Part shown: positions 1 to 9,196 of the stretch, piece by piece
Layout of the letters: each line of letters begins with the position of its first letter
How positions within the stretch are numbered: the stretch's first letter is position 1
Origin: Planctomycetota bacterium
GTDB taxonomy: Bacteria > Planctomycetota > Phycisphaerae > WQYP01
Assembly: GCA_021809365.1 (NCBI GenBank)
Contig: JAKBAC010000013.1
Span: 1 to 37,028, forward strand
DNA: 37,028 nt
Reading direction: 5' to 3'
The notes under the pieces: model-generated
The model's database searches: none
What the model was told of the DNA's origin: nothing
Seen by the model: only the letters and a program-made list of their open reading frames with translations
Position numbers and translations under genes: made by a program

Positions 1-101
1 GTCGGCTCAAGGGGTTTACGAACCCGGTTCTCGCCGCCGACTCCTGGCATCTGGCCGGTTTGAGGCCAATCCACCCGTAATTATGGGTGGAACAGGGCAC
101 T
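1..101. repeat. Dispersed repeat copy 1 with terminal hairpin
   Basis: This segment resembles 31478-31626. Both contain ACGAACCC followed by TTCTC, then CTGGCAT and CCG, and both end in TGGAACAGGGCACT. Near its right end CCACCC and GGGTGG (71-90) form an inverted repeat around a TAATTA core. The shared blocks are in the same order but the spacing and middle differ, so the copies are diverged. No protein-coding gene is convincing here. The part left of the window is unknown. Confidence 0.45.
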
Positions 102-197
102 GGTGGCCAAAGCGGGATAAGCGCGGGGCCGACAAGGCCATGCTGTGGCGGAATCACGTATGTCAAAAAGGAGCCGCGATAAGCGGATGAGGTACGG

Positions 198-1541
198 ATG
201 AAAAAAACATGGATTATCACATCGGCGATTGCGATTGCCGCCATTGCCGGCGCGGCGGCATATTATCATTATAAGGCCGCCGGTGCCGCGGTTCCTCCGC
301 CGATGAACACCGCAGTGGTGAAGAAGGGGACGTTGACGGTGCATGTATACGCCACAGGCAATGTCCTGGCTAATCGCACAGTGGACATTAAATGTCAGGC
401 GGGCGGTGAAATTGTCAGTTTGCCGCTGGGACGCGGCTCGCCGGATTCCCAGATTCAAATCGGCGATCTGGTGAAGAAGGGGCAGGTCATCCTCACCGTG
501 GATCCCACGCTGGAATTGCAGGCTGTGACAATCGCCCAGCAGGACCTGGATCAGGCGCGATTGACCTTGGACACCGCCAATCTCAACTATGAAATTGCCA
601 GACAGAACCTCATCACATCGCGCAAAACCGATGAAGCCAATCTGCTGTCCGCCCAGGCGCAGGTAAAAAATGACCAACTCAATGTGCAGCGCGATATGAC
701 GCTGTTAAAGGAAAATCTCGCAGCGCAGCAGACCTATGACACGGACTATACCACGCTGGTACGGGATCAGCAGGCGGCGCGGCTTGCGGAGGTTCAGATT
801 GAACAGCTCGCGCAACAGGCTTTGCAGGTGAAATTGCAGAAACTCAATGTGCAGCTTGATCGGGTGGCAATTCAGAAGGCCCAGGCAAGTCTGGATCAAG
901 CCAACACCAACCTGAAATATTGCAGGGTCACCGCGCCTTTCACCGGCTATGTCGCCAATGTCGATGTTCAGCAGGGGCAGGTGATCGCATCAGCCACCAA
1001 TAATGTCGGCGGCGGCACCACCGTGATGACACTCGTGGACACGTCGCACATTTTCATCAATGCCACCATCAATGAAAGTGATATTAACCATGTCAAAATC
1101 GGAGATACCGTACAGATCACTGCCGCAGGCGCGCCGGGTACGGTATTTCCCGGGCGCGTGGCACTAATTGCGCCGGAATCCATTCAGGATCAAACCGCCG
1201 GCAACACCAATACCTCCACCAGTAATATCGTGACGTTTCAGGCGAAAATTGAGGTGCTTGGTCCCAAAAAGCAGTTGTTGAAACCGGGCATGACCGCCAA
1301 TGTGAATATCTTCACCGACAAATTGCCCAATGTGGTGTATATCCCATTGCAGGCGGTGGTCATTGAGAATCATGCGGATATGGTGACGGTGCTGACGCCC
1401 GATGGCGCGCGAAAACGTAAAGCCGTTACGCTCGGCGAGCGCAACGATCTGAATTGGCAGGTGCTCGCGGGCCTCAAGCCTGGGCAAAAGGTGGTGGTGC
1501 ATATCGGCACATCGTCGAGCATGTGGACGCCGCACCATTAA
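198..1541 (+). CDS. HlyD/MacA-type efflux periplasmic adaptor
   Basis: This is a membrane fusion protein that would link an inner-membrane transporter to an outer-membrane channel. The 447-residue protein starts with one membrane anchor (about residues 4-24, IITSAIAIAAIAGAAAYY). It then has the first half of a biotinyl-lipoyl-like barrel (VKKGTLTVHVYATGNV), a long Q/A/L-rich coiled-coil hairpin (about 105-240), and the second barrel half with FTGYVANVDVQQGQVI. The C-terminal part has the usual adaptor phrase LLKPGMTANVNI. GAGG at 189-192 precedes the ATG by 5 nt. It sits directly in front of a MacB-type permease and a TolC-type protein, the classical order for a tripartite system. The substrate cannot be told from sequence. 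Confidence 0.9.
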   Translation: MKKTWIITSAIAIAAIAGAAAYYHYKAAGAAVPPPMNTAVVKKGTLTVHVYATGNVLANRTVDIKCQAGGEIVSLPLGRGSPDSQIQIGDLVKKGQVILTVDPTLELQAVTIAQQDLDQARLTLDTANLNYEIARQNLITSRKTDEANLLSAQAQVKNDQLNVQRDMTLLKENLAAQQTYDTDYTTLVRDQQAARLAEVQIEQLAQQALQVKLQKLNVQLDRVAIQKAQASLDQANTNLKYCRVTAPFTGYVANVDVQQGQVIASATNNVGGGTTVMTLVDTSHIFINATINESDINHVKIGDTVQITAAGAPGTVFPGRVALIAPESIQDQTAGNTNTSTSNIVTFQAKIEVLGPKKQLLKPGMTANVNIFTDKLPNVVYIPLQAVVIENHADMVTVLTPDGARKRKAVTLGERNDLNWQVLAGLKPGQKVVVHIGTSSSMWTPHH

Positions 1542-1556
1542 TTGAAGGGGAATCCG

Positions 1557-2762
1557 ATGCTTTTCTGGACCACTATTAAAATTGCCCTGCGGAGCATGTT
1601 GGCCAACAAACTGCGCGCGATGCTGACCATGCTGGGCATGATCATCGGCGTGGCCGCGGTGATTGCCATGCTGGCGCTGGGCAATGGGGCCAAATCGCGG
1701 ATTCTTACATGGGTCTCGCGCATGGGAAAAAACACCATCACCATTTTTCCGCATAACCCCAAGATTCCTCCGGTGCTCAACGGAGCCGCGGAGCCATTGA
1801 CACTTGATGATGCCAGAGCCTTGCTGACTATTCCCGGAATTAAATATGTTTCACCCGTGGTTACTTCCGGCGACCCGGTGAAATGGGGCAGCAATGAAAC
1901 CTGGTGCAATATCATCGGCTGCGCGCCAACCTATATTATTATTCACGACTTTCAGGTTCAAAGCGGCCAGATGTTTACCGATTTCGACGCGCGGGACGTG
2001 GCGTCCGTGGCGGTCATCGGGCCGGAAACGGCAACGCGCCTTTTTGGCTCCCAGGATCCGCTGGGCCATACCATCACGGTAAGCACGCAACGGTTCAAGG
2101 TAATTGGCGTACTGGTGCCCAAAGGCCGTCATGGATGGTTTGATCCGGACAATCAGGTGCTGCTGCCTTATACCACCGCCATGACCAAGCTCATGGGGCG
2201 GGCCGTGGCGCTGAATCATATTGACATCCAGGTACAACATGCGGTTAACCTCACGCCGGTGCAGGATGCGGCGGAACGGACATTGCGCATACGGCATTCA
2301 CTCATCGCCGGCGATGAAGATGATTTCTGGATTTCCAACCAATTGCAGGTGATTCAGATGGCCAACCGCATCGGCGGGGCCTTTACCATGCTGTTGGGGT
2401 CGGTGGCGGCCATATCGCTGTTGGTCGGCGGGATCGGAATCATGAACATCATGCTGGTGACGGTAACTGAGCGCACACGGGAGATCGGCATTCGCAAGGC
2501 CATCGGCGCGCGGCGACGCGATATTCTCCGCCAATTTCTCATCGAATCCGTCCTGGTAAGTGTCATGGGCGGATTGATTGGTGTGGCGGTGGGAGTGATC
2601 GCGGCGCATTACGTCAAGTTCCGTCATTTTTCCGGGCAGGTTGAACCGCACATGATTATTCTGGCGCTCTCCATCTCCGCGGGTATCGGAATTTTCTTCG
2701 GCTATTATCCCGCCCGCCGCGCCGCCGGGCTTAATCCCATTGAGGCTCTCCGCTATGAATAA
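1557..2762 (+). CDS. MacB-type ABC transporter permease (FtsX family), no ATPase domain
   Basis: This is the inner-membrane permease of a MacAB-like export system. The 401-residue protein has an N-terminal membrane helix (MLANKLRAMLTMLGMIIGVAAVIAMLALGNGA), a periplasmic MacB_PCD region (about 45-255), and a C-terminal FtsX domain of three helices with the family signature GGIGIMNIMLVTVTERTREIGIRKAIGA and the end motif PARRAAGLNPIEALRYE. I chose ATG 1557 because GAAGGGG lies just before it; a TTG at 1542 abuts the previous stop codon. E. coli MacB carries an N-terminal ATPase, which is absent here and not encoded elsewhere in the window, so a separate ATPase gene must supply energy. It is translationally coupled to the next gene, whose ATG overlaps this stop region. 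Confidence 0.9.
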   Translation: MLFWTTIKIALRSMLANKLRAMLTMLGMIIGVAAVIAMLALGNGAKSRILTWVSRMGKNTITIFPHNPKIPPVLNGAAEPLTLDDARALLTIPGIKYVSPVVTSGDPVKWGSNETWCNIIGCAPTYIIIHDFQVQSGQMFTDFDARDVASVAVIGPETATRLFGSQDPLGHTITVSTQRFKVIGVLVPKGRHGWFDPDNQVLLPYTTAMTKLMGRAVALNHIDIQVQHAVNLTPVQDAAERTLRIRHSLIAGDEDDFWISNQLQVIQMANRIGGAFTMLLGSVAAISLLVGGIGIMNIMLVTVTERTREIGIRKAIGARRRDILRQFLIESVLVSVMGGLIGVAVGVIAAHYVKFRHFSGQVEPHMIILALSISAGIGIFFGYYPARRAAGLNPIEALRYE

Positions 2763-4536
2763 ATCGTTATCTTGTGCCGGTCGAAGCACAAATATTTTTC
2801 GCAACCAGCCACTCAAGCGATCCTTATGCGCGGTGGCGGCTCTTGGAGCGCTGGTCGGATTATCCGGTTGCGGCAGTATTGATTCCGGCGGTTTTGAAAA
2901 TTATGAGCATTCCGCCATCACCCATCAGCAAGCCATTGAAACCGGTGCCGCCACCCAAACATCCGTAGCGGAAATGTCCTCCGCTTTGCCGCCGGATGCG
3001 ACGCGGCCAGATGGCGCATTATCCGCGTCATTCACAAACAGCGGAAAGGTGCTTCATTTATCTCTTTCCGAAGCGATGGTCGTGGGATTGCAAAATAATC
3101 CGGCGTTGCTGGTTGAGCGTTTCGCGCCCTCTTTGTCGCAGGAGCAGGTTGAAGCCCAGCGCGGTGCATTCGATCCCACGCTTTCCGCCGGTATTCAGGC
3201 TTCTAAAAATCGAATTCCCAGCAGCGGTGGATATGTCACGGGCAGCGGTGGTTACGTTCCCGGCAGCATTCACCATGCCACCATCGATTCTGGAACAGCC
3301 AATGTCGGCCTGTCCGAAAAGCTGCCCACCGGAACCACCATTACGGCCGGCATGAATTCAAATCTCAATGACAGTGAATCCGGTGGCGGACAGTCCACCA
3401 ACGTCAATGGATCCATTACCGTTACGCAAGCCTTGCTGCAGGGCGGCAATCTGCAGGCCAATCTGGCCGGTATACAAAGTGCCCGGATCGGGAAAAAAAT
3501 ATCCGACTATGAATTGCGCGGTGAAGCGCTGACCATCACCGATGATGTGGTGCAGGCCTATTGGGCCTATGTGCTGGCGCAACAGAACGTTCAGATTCTT
3601 AAGGCCGCTCTGAAAGTCGCCCGGCAGCAGGAAGATCAAACCCATGAACTTATTCGCGTGGGTCGCACATCGCCTGCGGAGTTGGCCCCGTCCGTCGCCC
3701 AGACCGCGGTAACCCGTGAGCAGCTTGTCAGTGCGGTTGGCAGCATGAAAATCGCCCGGCTGAATCTTTTAAGTCTTATTGCTCCGGCGGACCGTCCTTT
3801 CTGGCGGGATAAGTTAACGTTGACGACGCCACCATATATTCCCGGCGGGCCCATCGCGCCCTTAAAAGAGCATGTCGATCTGGCTTTGAAGATGAGTCCG
3901 GTTCTGAATCAGACGCGCCTGCAGATTGAGCAAGGGAATCTGGCCGTCATTCAAACCCGCAACGGCCTGCTGCCCGTACTCAATATGTTCATCACCATGG
4001 GCAAGACCGGATATGCCGAATCCTTTGGGCCGGCCACCGAAAATCTTAATGGCGCGGTGTATCAGCTTGTCGGCGGTCTGTCTTTTAACTATCCGCTCTT
4101 CAATCGCACTCCCACCGCCAATTATCAAAGTGCGGTGCTCAGCCGCGATCAGGAGGAGGCGGCCCTCGCCAATACCGTCCGCAGTGTGGAACTCTCTGTG
4201 CGCACGGCGTACATTCAGGCGGTCACCGACAAGCAGCAAATTTCCGCCACCGCCGCCACCACGCAGGCGCAGGCGGAAACTCTGCGTGCCACCCAAGGGG
4301 AATTTCGCGTCGGTGAAAGCACCGCCATTCAGGTGTCGTTGGCGCAATCCAATTTGCTGGCGGCACAGCTCGCGCAGGCGCAGGCGGTGGTGGCGTATCT
4401 CGATGCGCTAAGCACTCTGTACCTGCAGGAAGGCTCACTGTTGGAGCGCTGCCACATCCGATCCCCCGGTGCCGTGGCCGTAAAACCCGTCGGCCCATCC
4501 TGGCTGCGCCGCTGGCCGGACGGGGTGTTTCATTGA
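2755..4536 (+). CDS. TolC-family outer membrane efflux lipoprotein
   Basis: This would form the outer-membrane duct of the efflux system encoded upstream. The 593-residue protein has a lipoprotein signal peptide ending in the lipobox LSGC at about residues 38-41. Two outer-membrane-efflux (OEP) repeats follow, with typical phrases LSEAMVVGLQNNPALLVERFAPSL, ITDDVVQAYWAYVLAQQNV and LSVRTAYIQAVTDKQQI; the alternating helical coiled coil and beta strands are as in TolC. The ATG at 2755 overlaps the permease stop codon; a TTG 15 nt upstream in frame is less likely. The C-terminus overlaps the convergent mnmA gene by 7 bp. Confidence 0.88.
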   Translation: MNKSLSCAGRSTNIFRNQPLKRSLCAVAALGALVGLSGCGSIDSGGFENYEHSAITHQQAIETGAATQTSVAEMSSALPPDATRPDGALSASFTNSGKVLHLSLSEAMVVGLQNNPALLVERFAPSLSQEQVEAQRGAFDPTLSAGIQASKNRIPSSGGYVTGSGGYVPGSIHHATIDSGTANVGLSEKLPTGTTITAGMNSNLNDSESGGGQSTNVNGSITVTQALLQGGNLQANLAGIQSARIGKKISDYELRGEALTITDDVVQAYWAYVLAQQNVQILKAALKVARQQEDQTHELIRVGRTSPAELAPSVAQTAVTREQLVSAVGSMKIARLNLLSLIAPADRPFWRDKLTLTTPPYIPGGPIAPLKEHVDLALKMSPVLNQTRLQIEQGNLAVIQTRNGLLPVLNMFITMGKTGYAESFGPATENLNGAVYQLVGGLSFNYPLFNRTPTANYQSAVLSRDQEEAALANTVRSVELSVRTAYIQAVTDKQQISATAATTQAQAETLRATQGEFRVGESTAIQVSLAQSNLLAAQLAQAQAVVAYLDALSTLYLQEGSLLERCHIRSPGAVAVKPVGPSWLRRWPDGVFH

Positions 4537-5654
4537 ATCCGATCAATCCAGCCGCCGCCAAGTAATACATCGCCATCGTAGCAGACCACCGCCTGGCCGG
4601 GGGTGATCGCGGCGATGGGTTGATCAAATGTCACGGTCAATTCATCTTCACCGGTCATCTGTGCCGTGGCGGCACTGGCTGGAGTGTTGTATCGAATTTT
4701 CGCCAGACACTTGATCGACTCTGTTGGTGGTGCCGCCAGCCAATTGATTTCCCGCGCTATGAGCCGACGATGCAGCAGGTCCTCATGTGGTCCGATGCGT
4801 ACGGTGTTGGCCGCCGGGTCAATGTCCGTGACATACACGGGATACCCCAGCGCCACACCCACTCTTCGGCGCTGCCCCAGCGTGAAGTGCTGATGACCAT
4901 CATGCGTTCCGACAGTTTTACCAGTGCGATCCACAATCGGCCCCGGCTTGACCGTTTCCGGTGAACGCTTGCGCACCAGATTAAAATACTCATTGTCCGG
5001 CACAAAGCAGATTTCCTGTGAGTCCGGCTTGTCATGTACGGGCAGGCCGAAACGCTGCGCCATGGCCCGCACTTCACTTTTCGGATAATCGCCGATCGGC
5101 AGCATCATCCGCGGCAACTCATCCGGTGGCACGCCGAAAAGCACATAACTTTGATCTTTGGCATGATCGGCGGCCCGCATGATGCGCACCGCTCCGCTCG
5201 AATCGTGGCCGATGCGGGCATAATGCCCAGTGGCCACGAAATCCGCTCCCACCGCGCGGGCGTACCGCGCAAGTTTGCCGAACTTCAGATATTCATTGCA
5301 ACGCACACACGGATTGGGCGTGCGGCCATTGTTGTATTCGCGGACGAAATAATCAATAATCCCGCCGAAATCATGCTGAAAATTCAAGGCGTAAAATGGG
5401 ATCCCCAGCAGCCCCGCCACATATCGCGCATCGGCGGCATCATTGCTGGAACAACATCCCTGATGGTGCGGTTTGGCGGCCTTTTCCGGAGAACACGCGA
5501 CAAGGTCATCGTCGGCCTGCTGCGCGGGGTCGTTGCCCAGCCGCATAAATACGCCGATGCATTCATATCCCTGCTCCTTCAACAGCGCCGCCGCGACCGA
5601 GCTATCAACTCCGCCGGACATCGCCACCACAACTTTTTTTCCATTTGCGGACAA
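4530..5654 (-). CDS. mnmA: tRNA-specific 2-thiouridylase MnmA
   Basis: MnmA makes 2-thiouridine at position 34 of tRNA-Lys, -Glu and -Gln, using ATP and a sulfur relay. The PP-loop SGGVDSS lies near the N-terminus. The two catalytic cysteines are present, in NPCVRCNEYLKFG (about residue 116) and SQEICFVPDN (about residue 216). TGHYARI and LGQRRRVGVALG are also typical. GCCSSNDAADARYVAG is the form seen in one MnmA subgroup. The start is uncertain. An ATG at 5690 has no Shine-Dalgarno sequence, while a TTG at 5654 is preceded by GGAG at 8 nt and gives a protein that begins close to the PP-loop, as in the family, so I chose the TTG. Its 3' end overlaps the convergent tolC-type gene. Confidence 0.95.
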   Translation of the reverse strand: MSANGKKVVVAMSGGVDSSVAAALLKEQGYECIGVFMRLGNDPAQQADDDLVACSPEKAAKPHHQGCCSSNDAADARYVAGLLGIPFYALNFQHDFGGIIDYFVREYNNGRTPNPCVRCNEYLKFGKLARYARAVGADFVATGHYARIGHDSSGAVRIMRAADHAKDQSYVLFGVPPDELPRMMLPIGDYPKSEVRAMAQRFGLPVHDKPDSQEICFVPDNEYFNLVRKRSPETVKPGPIVDRTGKTVGTHDGHQHFTLGQRRRVGVALGYPVYVTDIDPAANTVRIGPHEDLLHRRLIAREINWLAAPPTESIKCLAKIRYNTPASAATAQMTGEDELTVTFDQPIAAITPGQAVVCYDGDVLLGGGWIDRIQ

Positions 5655-5929
5655 AAAAACATCTCCAAACGCAAACGTTAATTGTAGCATAAGCGGAGGG
5701 CGACGTGACAGATGTTACAGCATTTGTGATTGTTGGGCTTCGGCTCTGCGACACCGTGTATGCAACACAACATTGACGATATTTGTTAAACTGGGGACTT
5801 GCGCGTTGGCGGGCGGGGGGGCGGCGTTGACTGGGACAGGTTCGCCTGCGCGATCCGATCACAGGGTGGGCGGGGAAATTCAGGCCTGATCTGTGTGGCG
5901 GCCGGCGACAATAAACGAGGATTCATACC

Positions 5930-7192
5930 ATGGAAATACCTTATCTCACTGCCGATCTTCCCGGTATTGGCGGACAAATTAAAGTGCGTCCGGAAGACTT
6001 TATTGTGGAAGAAATTCCATTGTATGAACCATCCGGCGGTGGCATTCACTGCTATGCACAGATTGAAAAGCGTGGCATTCCCACTCTGGCCGCGGTCAAC
6101 CAGTTTGCCAAGGCTCTGGGGCGGCGTGCTGTGGATGTCGGATATGCCGGCCTCAAAGATGCGCAGGCCATAGCCCGCCAGACGTTCAGCATTGAACATG
6201 AAAGTCATGAGCGCATTGCCGCGCTGAAACTATCCAATATCAAGATTCTCGGTGTGAAGCGTCATACCAACAAACTCAAAATCGGCCATCTGGCAGGAAA
6301 TCGCTTCACGATAAAAATTCGCCGGGCGGAATGGAGTCAGCCGGGCGGCTCGGTTGCCCAAGCCGATAGTCGGGCGGCGGCGATACTGGAACGGCTGGCC
6401 CAAACCGGCGTGCCCAACTTTTTTGGCATGCAGCGTTTTGGCATGCGGCGCGATAATCATCTGCTGGGGCTGTATCTGCTGCGCCAACAGAGTAAGGAAT
6501 TTTTGACACGCTGGCTTGGTGCGCCGGATGAAAGTGTCGATCATGGTTCAGTGCTGGAAGCCCGGCGACATTTTGCCAACAACAACTTGGAATTGGCAAA
6601 TACGCATTGGCCGGGCCATCTGCGGGATGAACGCAGGGCCTTAAGCATTCTGTCGCGCAATCCGGAGCAGTGGGACAATGCTATGAAGGTGGTGGATATT
6701 CGCCTGAAGCGACTGCTGATCTCAGCTTTGCAGGCGCATCTGTTCAACGAACTGCTGCGGCTGCGATTGGGCCAAATCAACACGATGCTCGCCGGTGATC
6801 TGGCGTGGAAGCATGATATTGGCGCGGTATTCCGTGTTGAAGCGGATGCTGCCAAGCTGGCCATTGAGCAGGCCCGCTGCGACAAGCATGAAATTTCTCC
6901 ATCCGGGCCGATGTTTGGCTACCGCATGACGCAGCCGGAAGGCGTGCCGCTGGAAATGGAAAATCAGGTTTTGACATCCAATGAATTATCCGTGGAGGAG
7001 TTTCAAGGCCCGCGCGCTTATAAAACCAAGGGTTCGCGCCGTCCGATGCGATTTTTTCCCACGGAAGTGCAATTAAACAGTGGCACCGATGAATTGGCAC
7101 CGTTTCTGGAATTGCGCTGCGTGCTGCCGCCCGGATGCTTTGCCACCGTGCTGCTGGGAGAAGTAATGAAAACGGACGTGCCGGAACAATAA
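5930..7192 (+). CDS. truD: tRNA pseudouridine(13) synthase TruD
   Basis: TruD isomerises uridine 13 of tRNA-Glu to pseudouridine. The 420-residue protein has the catalytic aspartate in AGLKDAQAIARQ (Asp77) and the other family signature NFFGMQRFGMRRDNH near residue 165. The C-terminal half has LLSALQAHLFNELLRLRL-type sequence (here LISALQAHLFNELLRL) and ends with RCVLPPGCFATVLLGEVMK, typical of TruD. The length is slightly longer than the roughly 350 residues of E. coli TruD because of an insertion in the TRUD domain. A GAGG lies about 10 nt before the ATG. It stands alone, divergent from mnmA, another tRNA modification gene. Confidence 0.95.
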   Translation: MEIPYLTADLPGIGGQIKVRPEDFIVEEIPLYEPSGGGIHCYAQIEKRGIPTLAAVNQFAKALGRRAVDVGYAGLKDAQAIARQTFSIEHESHERIAALKLSNIKILGVKRHTNKLKIGHLAGNRFTIKIRRAEWSQPGGSVAQADSRAAAILERLAQTGVPNFFGMQRFGMRRDNHLLGLYLLRQQSKEFLTRWLGAPDESVDHGSVLEARRHFANNNLELANTHWPGHLRDERRALSILSRNPEQWDNAMKVVDIRLKRLLISALQAHLFNELLRLRLGQINTMLAGDLAWKHDIGAVFRVEADAAKLAIEQARCDKHEISPSGPMFGYRMTQPEGVPLEMENQVLTSNELSVEEFQGPRAYKTKGSRRPMRFFPTEVQLNSGTDELAPFLELRCVLPPGCFATVLLGEVMKTDVPEQ

Positions 7193-7483
7193 CGGGCGCA
7201 AGAAGCGTGGCACGGGGCGGTTTTGGGGCGCGGAACGCGCGGGACAAACACACGCCGGCTCAGAAGGGGATGCCGTGTTTTGGGACCATGGCGGAAATTG
7301 ATTTCCACGCCCCATGCTTCGCCATGCGGATTAAATGCGGGTTACTTTTAATCATAAACGGCCCTTGAACCGATAAACTACTCTGAAGAGCATGTTCGCT
7401 CTTGAATTGACAACTCGGCAGTTGATCGGGCAAAATGGATTGCCTTACGTGCTGTTTCAGGCGTTCGCATTGGCGTATTGATA
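7193..7483. other. Intergenic region with short hairpin
   Basis: No gene was found in this 291-bp gap between truD and the CrtC-like gene. It contains a 6-bp inverted repeat, AAGAGC and GCTCTT, around 7385-7402. I see no clear promoter or terminator T-run. Confidence 0.4.
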
Positions 7484-8737
7484 ATGACCAGACAATCTTT
7501 CACACTTACTGAAAGCAGTTTAACGGGAGTGGCAGTGACCGCGATGGATAAAGCCGGCGATTCTCGTGCGGGCTTGGCAGGGCTTAATCTGACGCAATCC
7601 ACCGGCGAATGGTCGCAGGCAGGCTGGCGGCAGCAGAAAACACCGGGCGCTTATGAATGCCGCCAATTCGCCGCGATGGATTCGGGCGGCAATGGTGTGG
7701 TAGTAAGCCTTTTTGACGGGTTTTGTTGTCATCCCGGCTACGTGCGGGAGTTTAACCGTTATTGCCGCCAATCCGCGCTCGCCATGCTAAGTTCGGTACG
7801 ACCACAGGTGCTGCCATCGTTTTATCCGGCGGCGACCATTTCGGTATTTCAGGGCGGAAAATGTATTCTGCGTTCGGTTAATATTTTTCCGCCCGGCGCG
7901 TTTCATGGCCAGGTCGGCTCTCCGGAATGTCATGTCGGACCCAATCGGGTCACATTGCGCCAGGATGGAACACTGGGTGTGACAGCACGCGGCTACCCGA
8001 TGGAAAACGCACTGGCCGGGCCGCGTCATCGCACCAGTCAATCCATTCTGGTGGATCTTACATTCAAGCCGCTGGCATCGGGAAATCAGCAGACGCTGCC
8101 GCTGCGACCCGACTCCAGCGATGGGGCACGCCACCAATGGGTACTGGCGGTTCCCATGGCGTCGGTAACTGGACAGATTCACCATCTTGATCTGGCCAAT
8201 GACACGACGTTGTTGAATATGACGCTGGATGGATTGGGTCATCACGATCAATATTCCGGAGGCTCCGGCCTCGGACGCAATGTGCATTCGGTGACGCGCG
8301 GGCATGTGGTCACCGGGGAATGGGCCATCGCATGGAATCACAGCCGGACTTCTAAACCCTGTGACACCGATTCTCTGGTTATAGTTGATAAAAGCGCGCG
8401 CCCATTGGTGATTCGGCATCCGCAAAGCGAAATTTCCTATGGGCGCGCCGGCCGCCTGTTTCTGCGCTATCCGGTGCGGATGGTGTTACACGGCAGTGAT
8501 TCCCGGGGCCACAATGTGGAATTGGTCGTTGAGCATCAGAATATCATGGAATCCGCGCCGCATCTGGTGCGTACGAGTTGCTCGGCGCAGTTGCGGATGG
8601 GCGGATCCAAGCGGTACCTTGGCATGGGAAGCATGGAAACACTTTCAGTCCGTGGCCTGACCTGGCCGATTATCAGCGATCTGGCCAATCGATCCGTTCT
8701 GGCGATTGCCGTGGATGATCCACTCTGGCGGCAATAA
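7484..8737 (+). CDS. CrtC/AttH-like (carotenoid 1,2-hydratase-type lipocalin fold) protein
   Basis: The 417-residue protein resembles the CrtC/AttH/Svf1 superfamily of paired lipocalin-like barrels. The evidence is the opening TPGAYECRQFAAMDSGGNGVVVSLFDGFCCHPGYVREF, which follows the family pattern of PGAYEWWYFDA, then a G-F-x-x-P-x-Y segment. The middle phrase GLGHHDQYSGGSGL, followed by a WAIAWNHSR segment, corresponds to the G-x-G-Y-H-D-H-N-W-G motif followed by W-x-W-G. Several aromatic residues of the canonical motif are replaced (YEWWYFDA becomes YECRQFAA), so carotenoid hydration is doubtful. No carotenoid genes are nearby. No signal peptide is visible. The start is uncertain: ATG 7484 lacks a good ribosome binding site, and ATG 7544 is an alternative. 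The function is unknown. Confidence 0.55.
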   Translation: MTRQSFTLTESSLTGVAVTAMDKAGDSRAGLAGLNLTQSTGEWSQAGWRQQKTPGAYECRQFAAMDSGGNGVVVSLFDGFCCHPGYVREFNRYCRQSALAMLSSVRPQVLPSFYPAATISVFQGGKCILRSVNIFPPGAFHGQVGSPECHVGPNRVTLRQDGTLGVTARGYPMENALAGPRHRTSQSILVDLTFKPLASGNQQTLPLRPDSSDGARHQWVLAVPMASVTGQIHHLDLANDTTLLNMTLDGLGHHDQYSGGSGLGRNVHSVTRGHVVTGEWAIAWNHSRTSKPCDTDSLVIVDKSARPLVIRHPQSEISYGRAGRLFLRYPVRMVLHGSDSRGHNVELVVEHQNIMESAPHLVRTSCSAQLRMGGSKRYLGMGSMETLSVRGLTWPIISDLANRSVLAIAVDDPLWRQ

Positions 8738-8746
8738 TCGCCCTGC

Positions 8747-9169
8747 CTATGGCAGCCGCCGGATATTGCAATCAAAATTCGCCGCCGCCGTCAAACTGGT
8801 AAAATGAATCTGCGCCATCGAATAAGACGGCAGTCGCAATGTATTCCAGCCCGAGCGCTGCTCCACCTGCGCTCCCTGTTGATTCAGAAAGCTATACTGA
8901 AATTCCAGATACAGATCATCGGACGTCACATTGCGCACCGGTATAACCACATCCAACTGTCCGTCACCGACGCGGCTGACAATCGGCTCATTGACCAGAA
9001 TTTTTCCCTGCAGGCCATAGCTGGCCAGATGTACCTGCGGAAATGGATTCAGTGCGTTCTGGTATGGAACCACCGGCCCCTGACATCCGACCAGAGCCAC
9101 CGATACCAACATGAGAATCGCGACACATACACCCGCGGCTACGTGGCCCATTTGTCGATTGCACAACAT
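8747..9169 (-). CDS. YcfL-like (DUF1425) lipoprotein
   Basis: This 140-residue lipoprotein has a signal helix (about residues 9-28, VAAGVCVAILMLVSVALVGC) with the lipobox cysteine at about 29. The rest is one beta-rich DUF1425/YcfL domain: LDVVIPVRNVTSDDLYLEFQYSFLNQQGAQVE, ending with the HFTSLTAAANFDCNIRR phrase. AAGGAG sits 8 nt before the ATG. It follows the LpoB-like gene by 27 nt. In enterobacteria ycfL and lpoB (ycfM) are also adjacent, so this is a conserved pair acting at the outer membrane. The biochemical role of YcfL proteins is not established; the link to peptidoglycan synthesis rests on the neighbour. Confidence 0.8.
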   Translation of the reverse strand: MLCNRQMGHVAAGVCVAILMLVSVALVGCQGPVVPYQNALNPFPQVHLASYGLQGKILVNEPIVSRVGDGQLDVVIPVRNVTSDDLYLEFQYSFLNQQGAQVEQRSGWNTLRLPSYSMAQIHFTSLTAAANFDCNIRRLP

Positions 9170-9196
9170 TGACGCTGCTCCTTGTATTGTTGATTG

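Noticed and set aside
5799..6173. Open frames upstream of and within truD
   Set aside because: They are other-frame shadows of the clear truD gene and its GC-rich leader.
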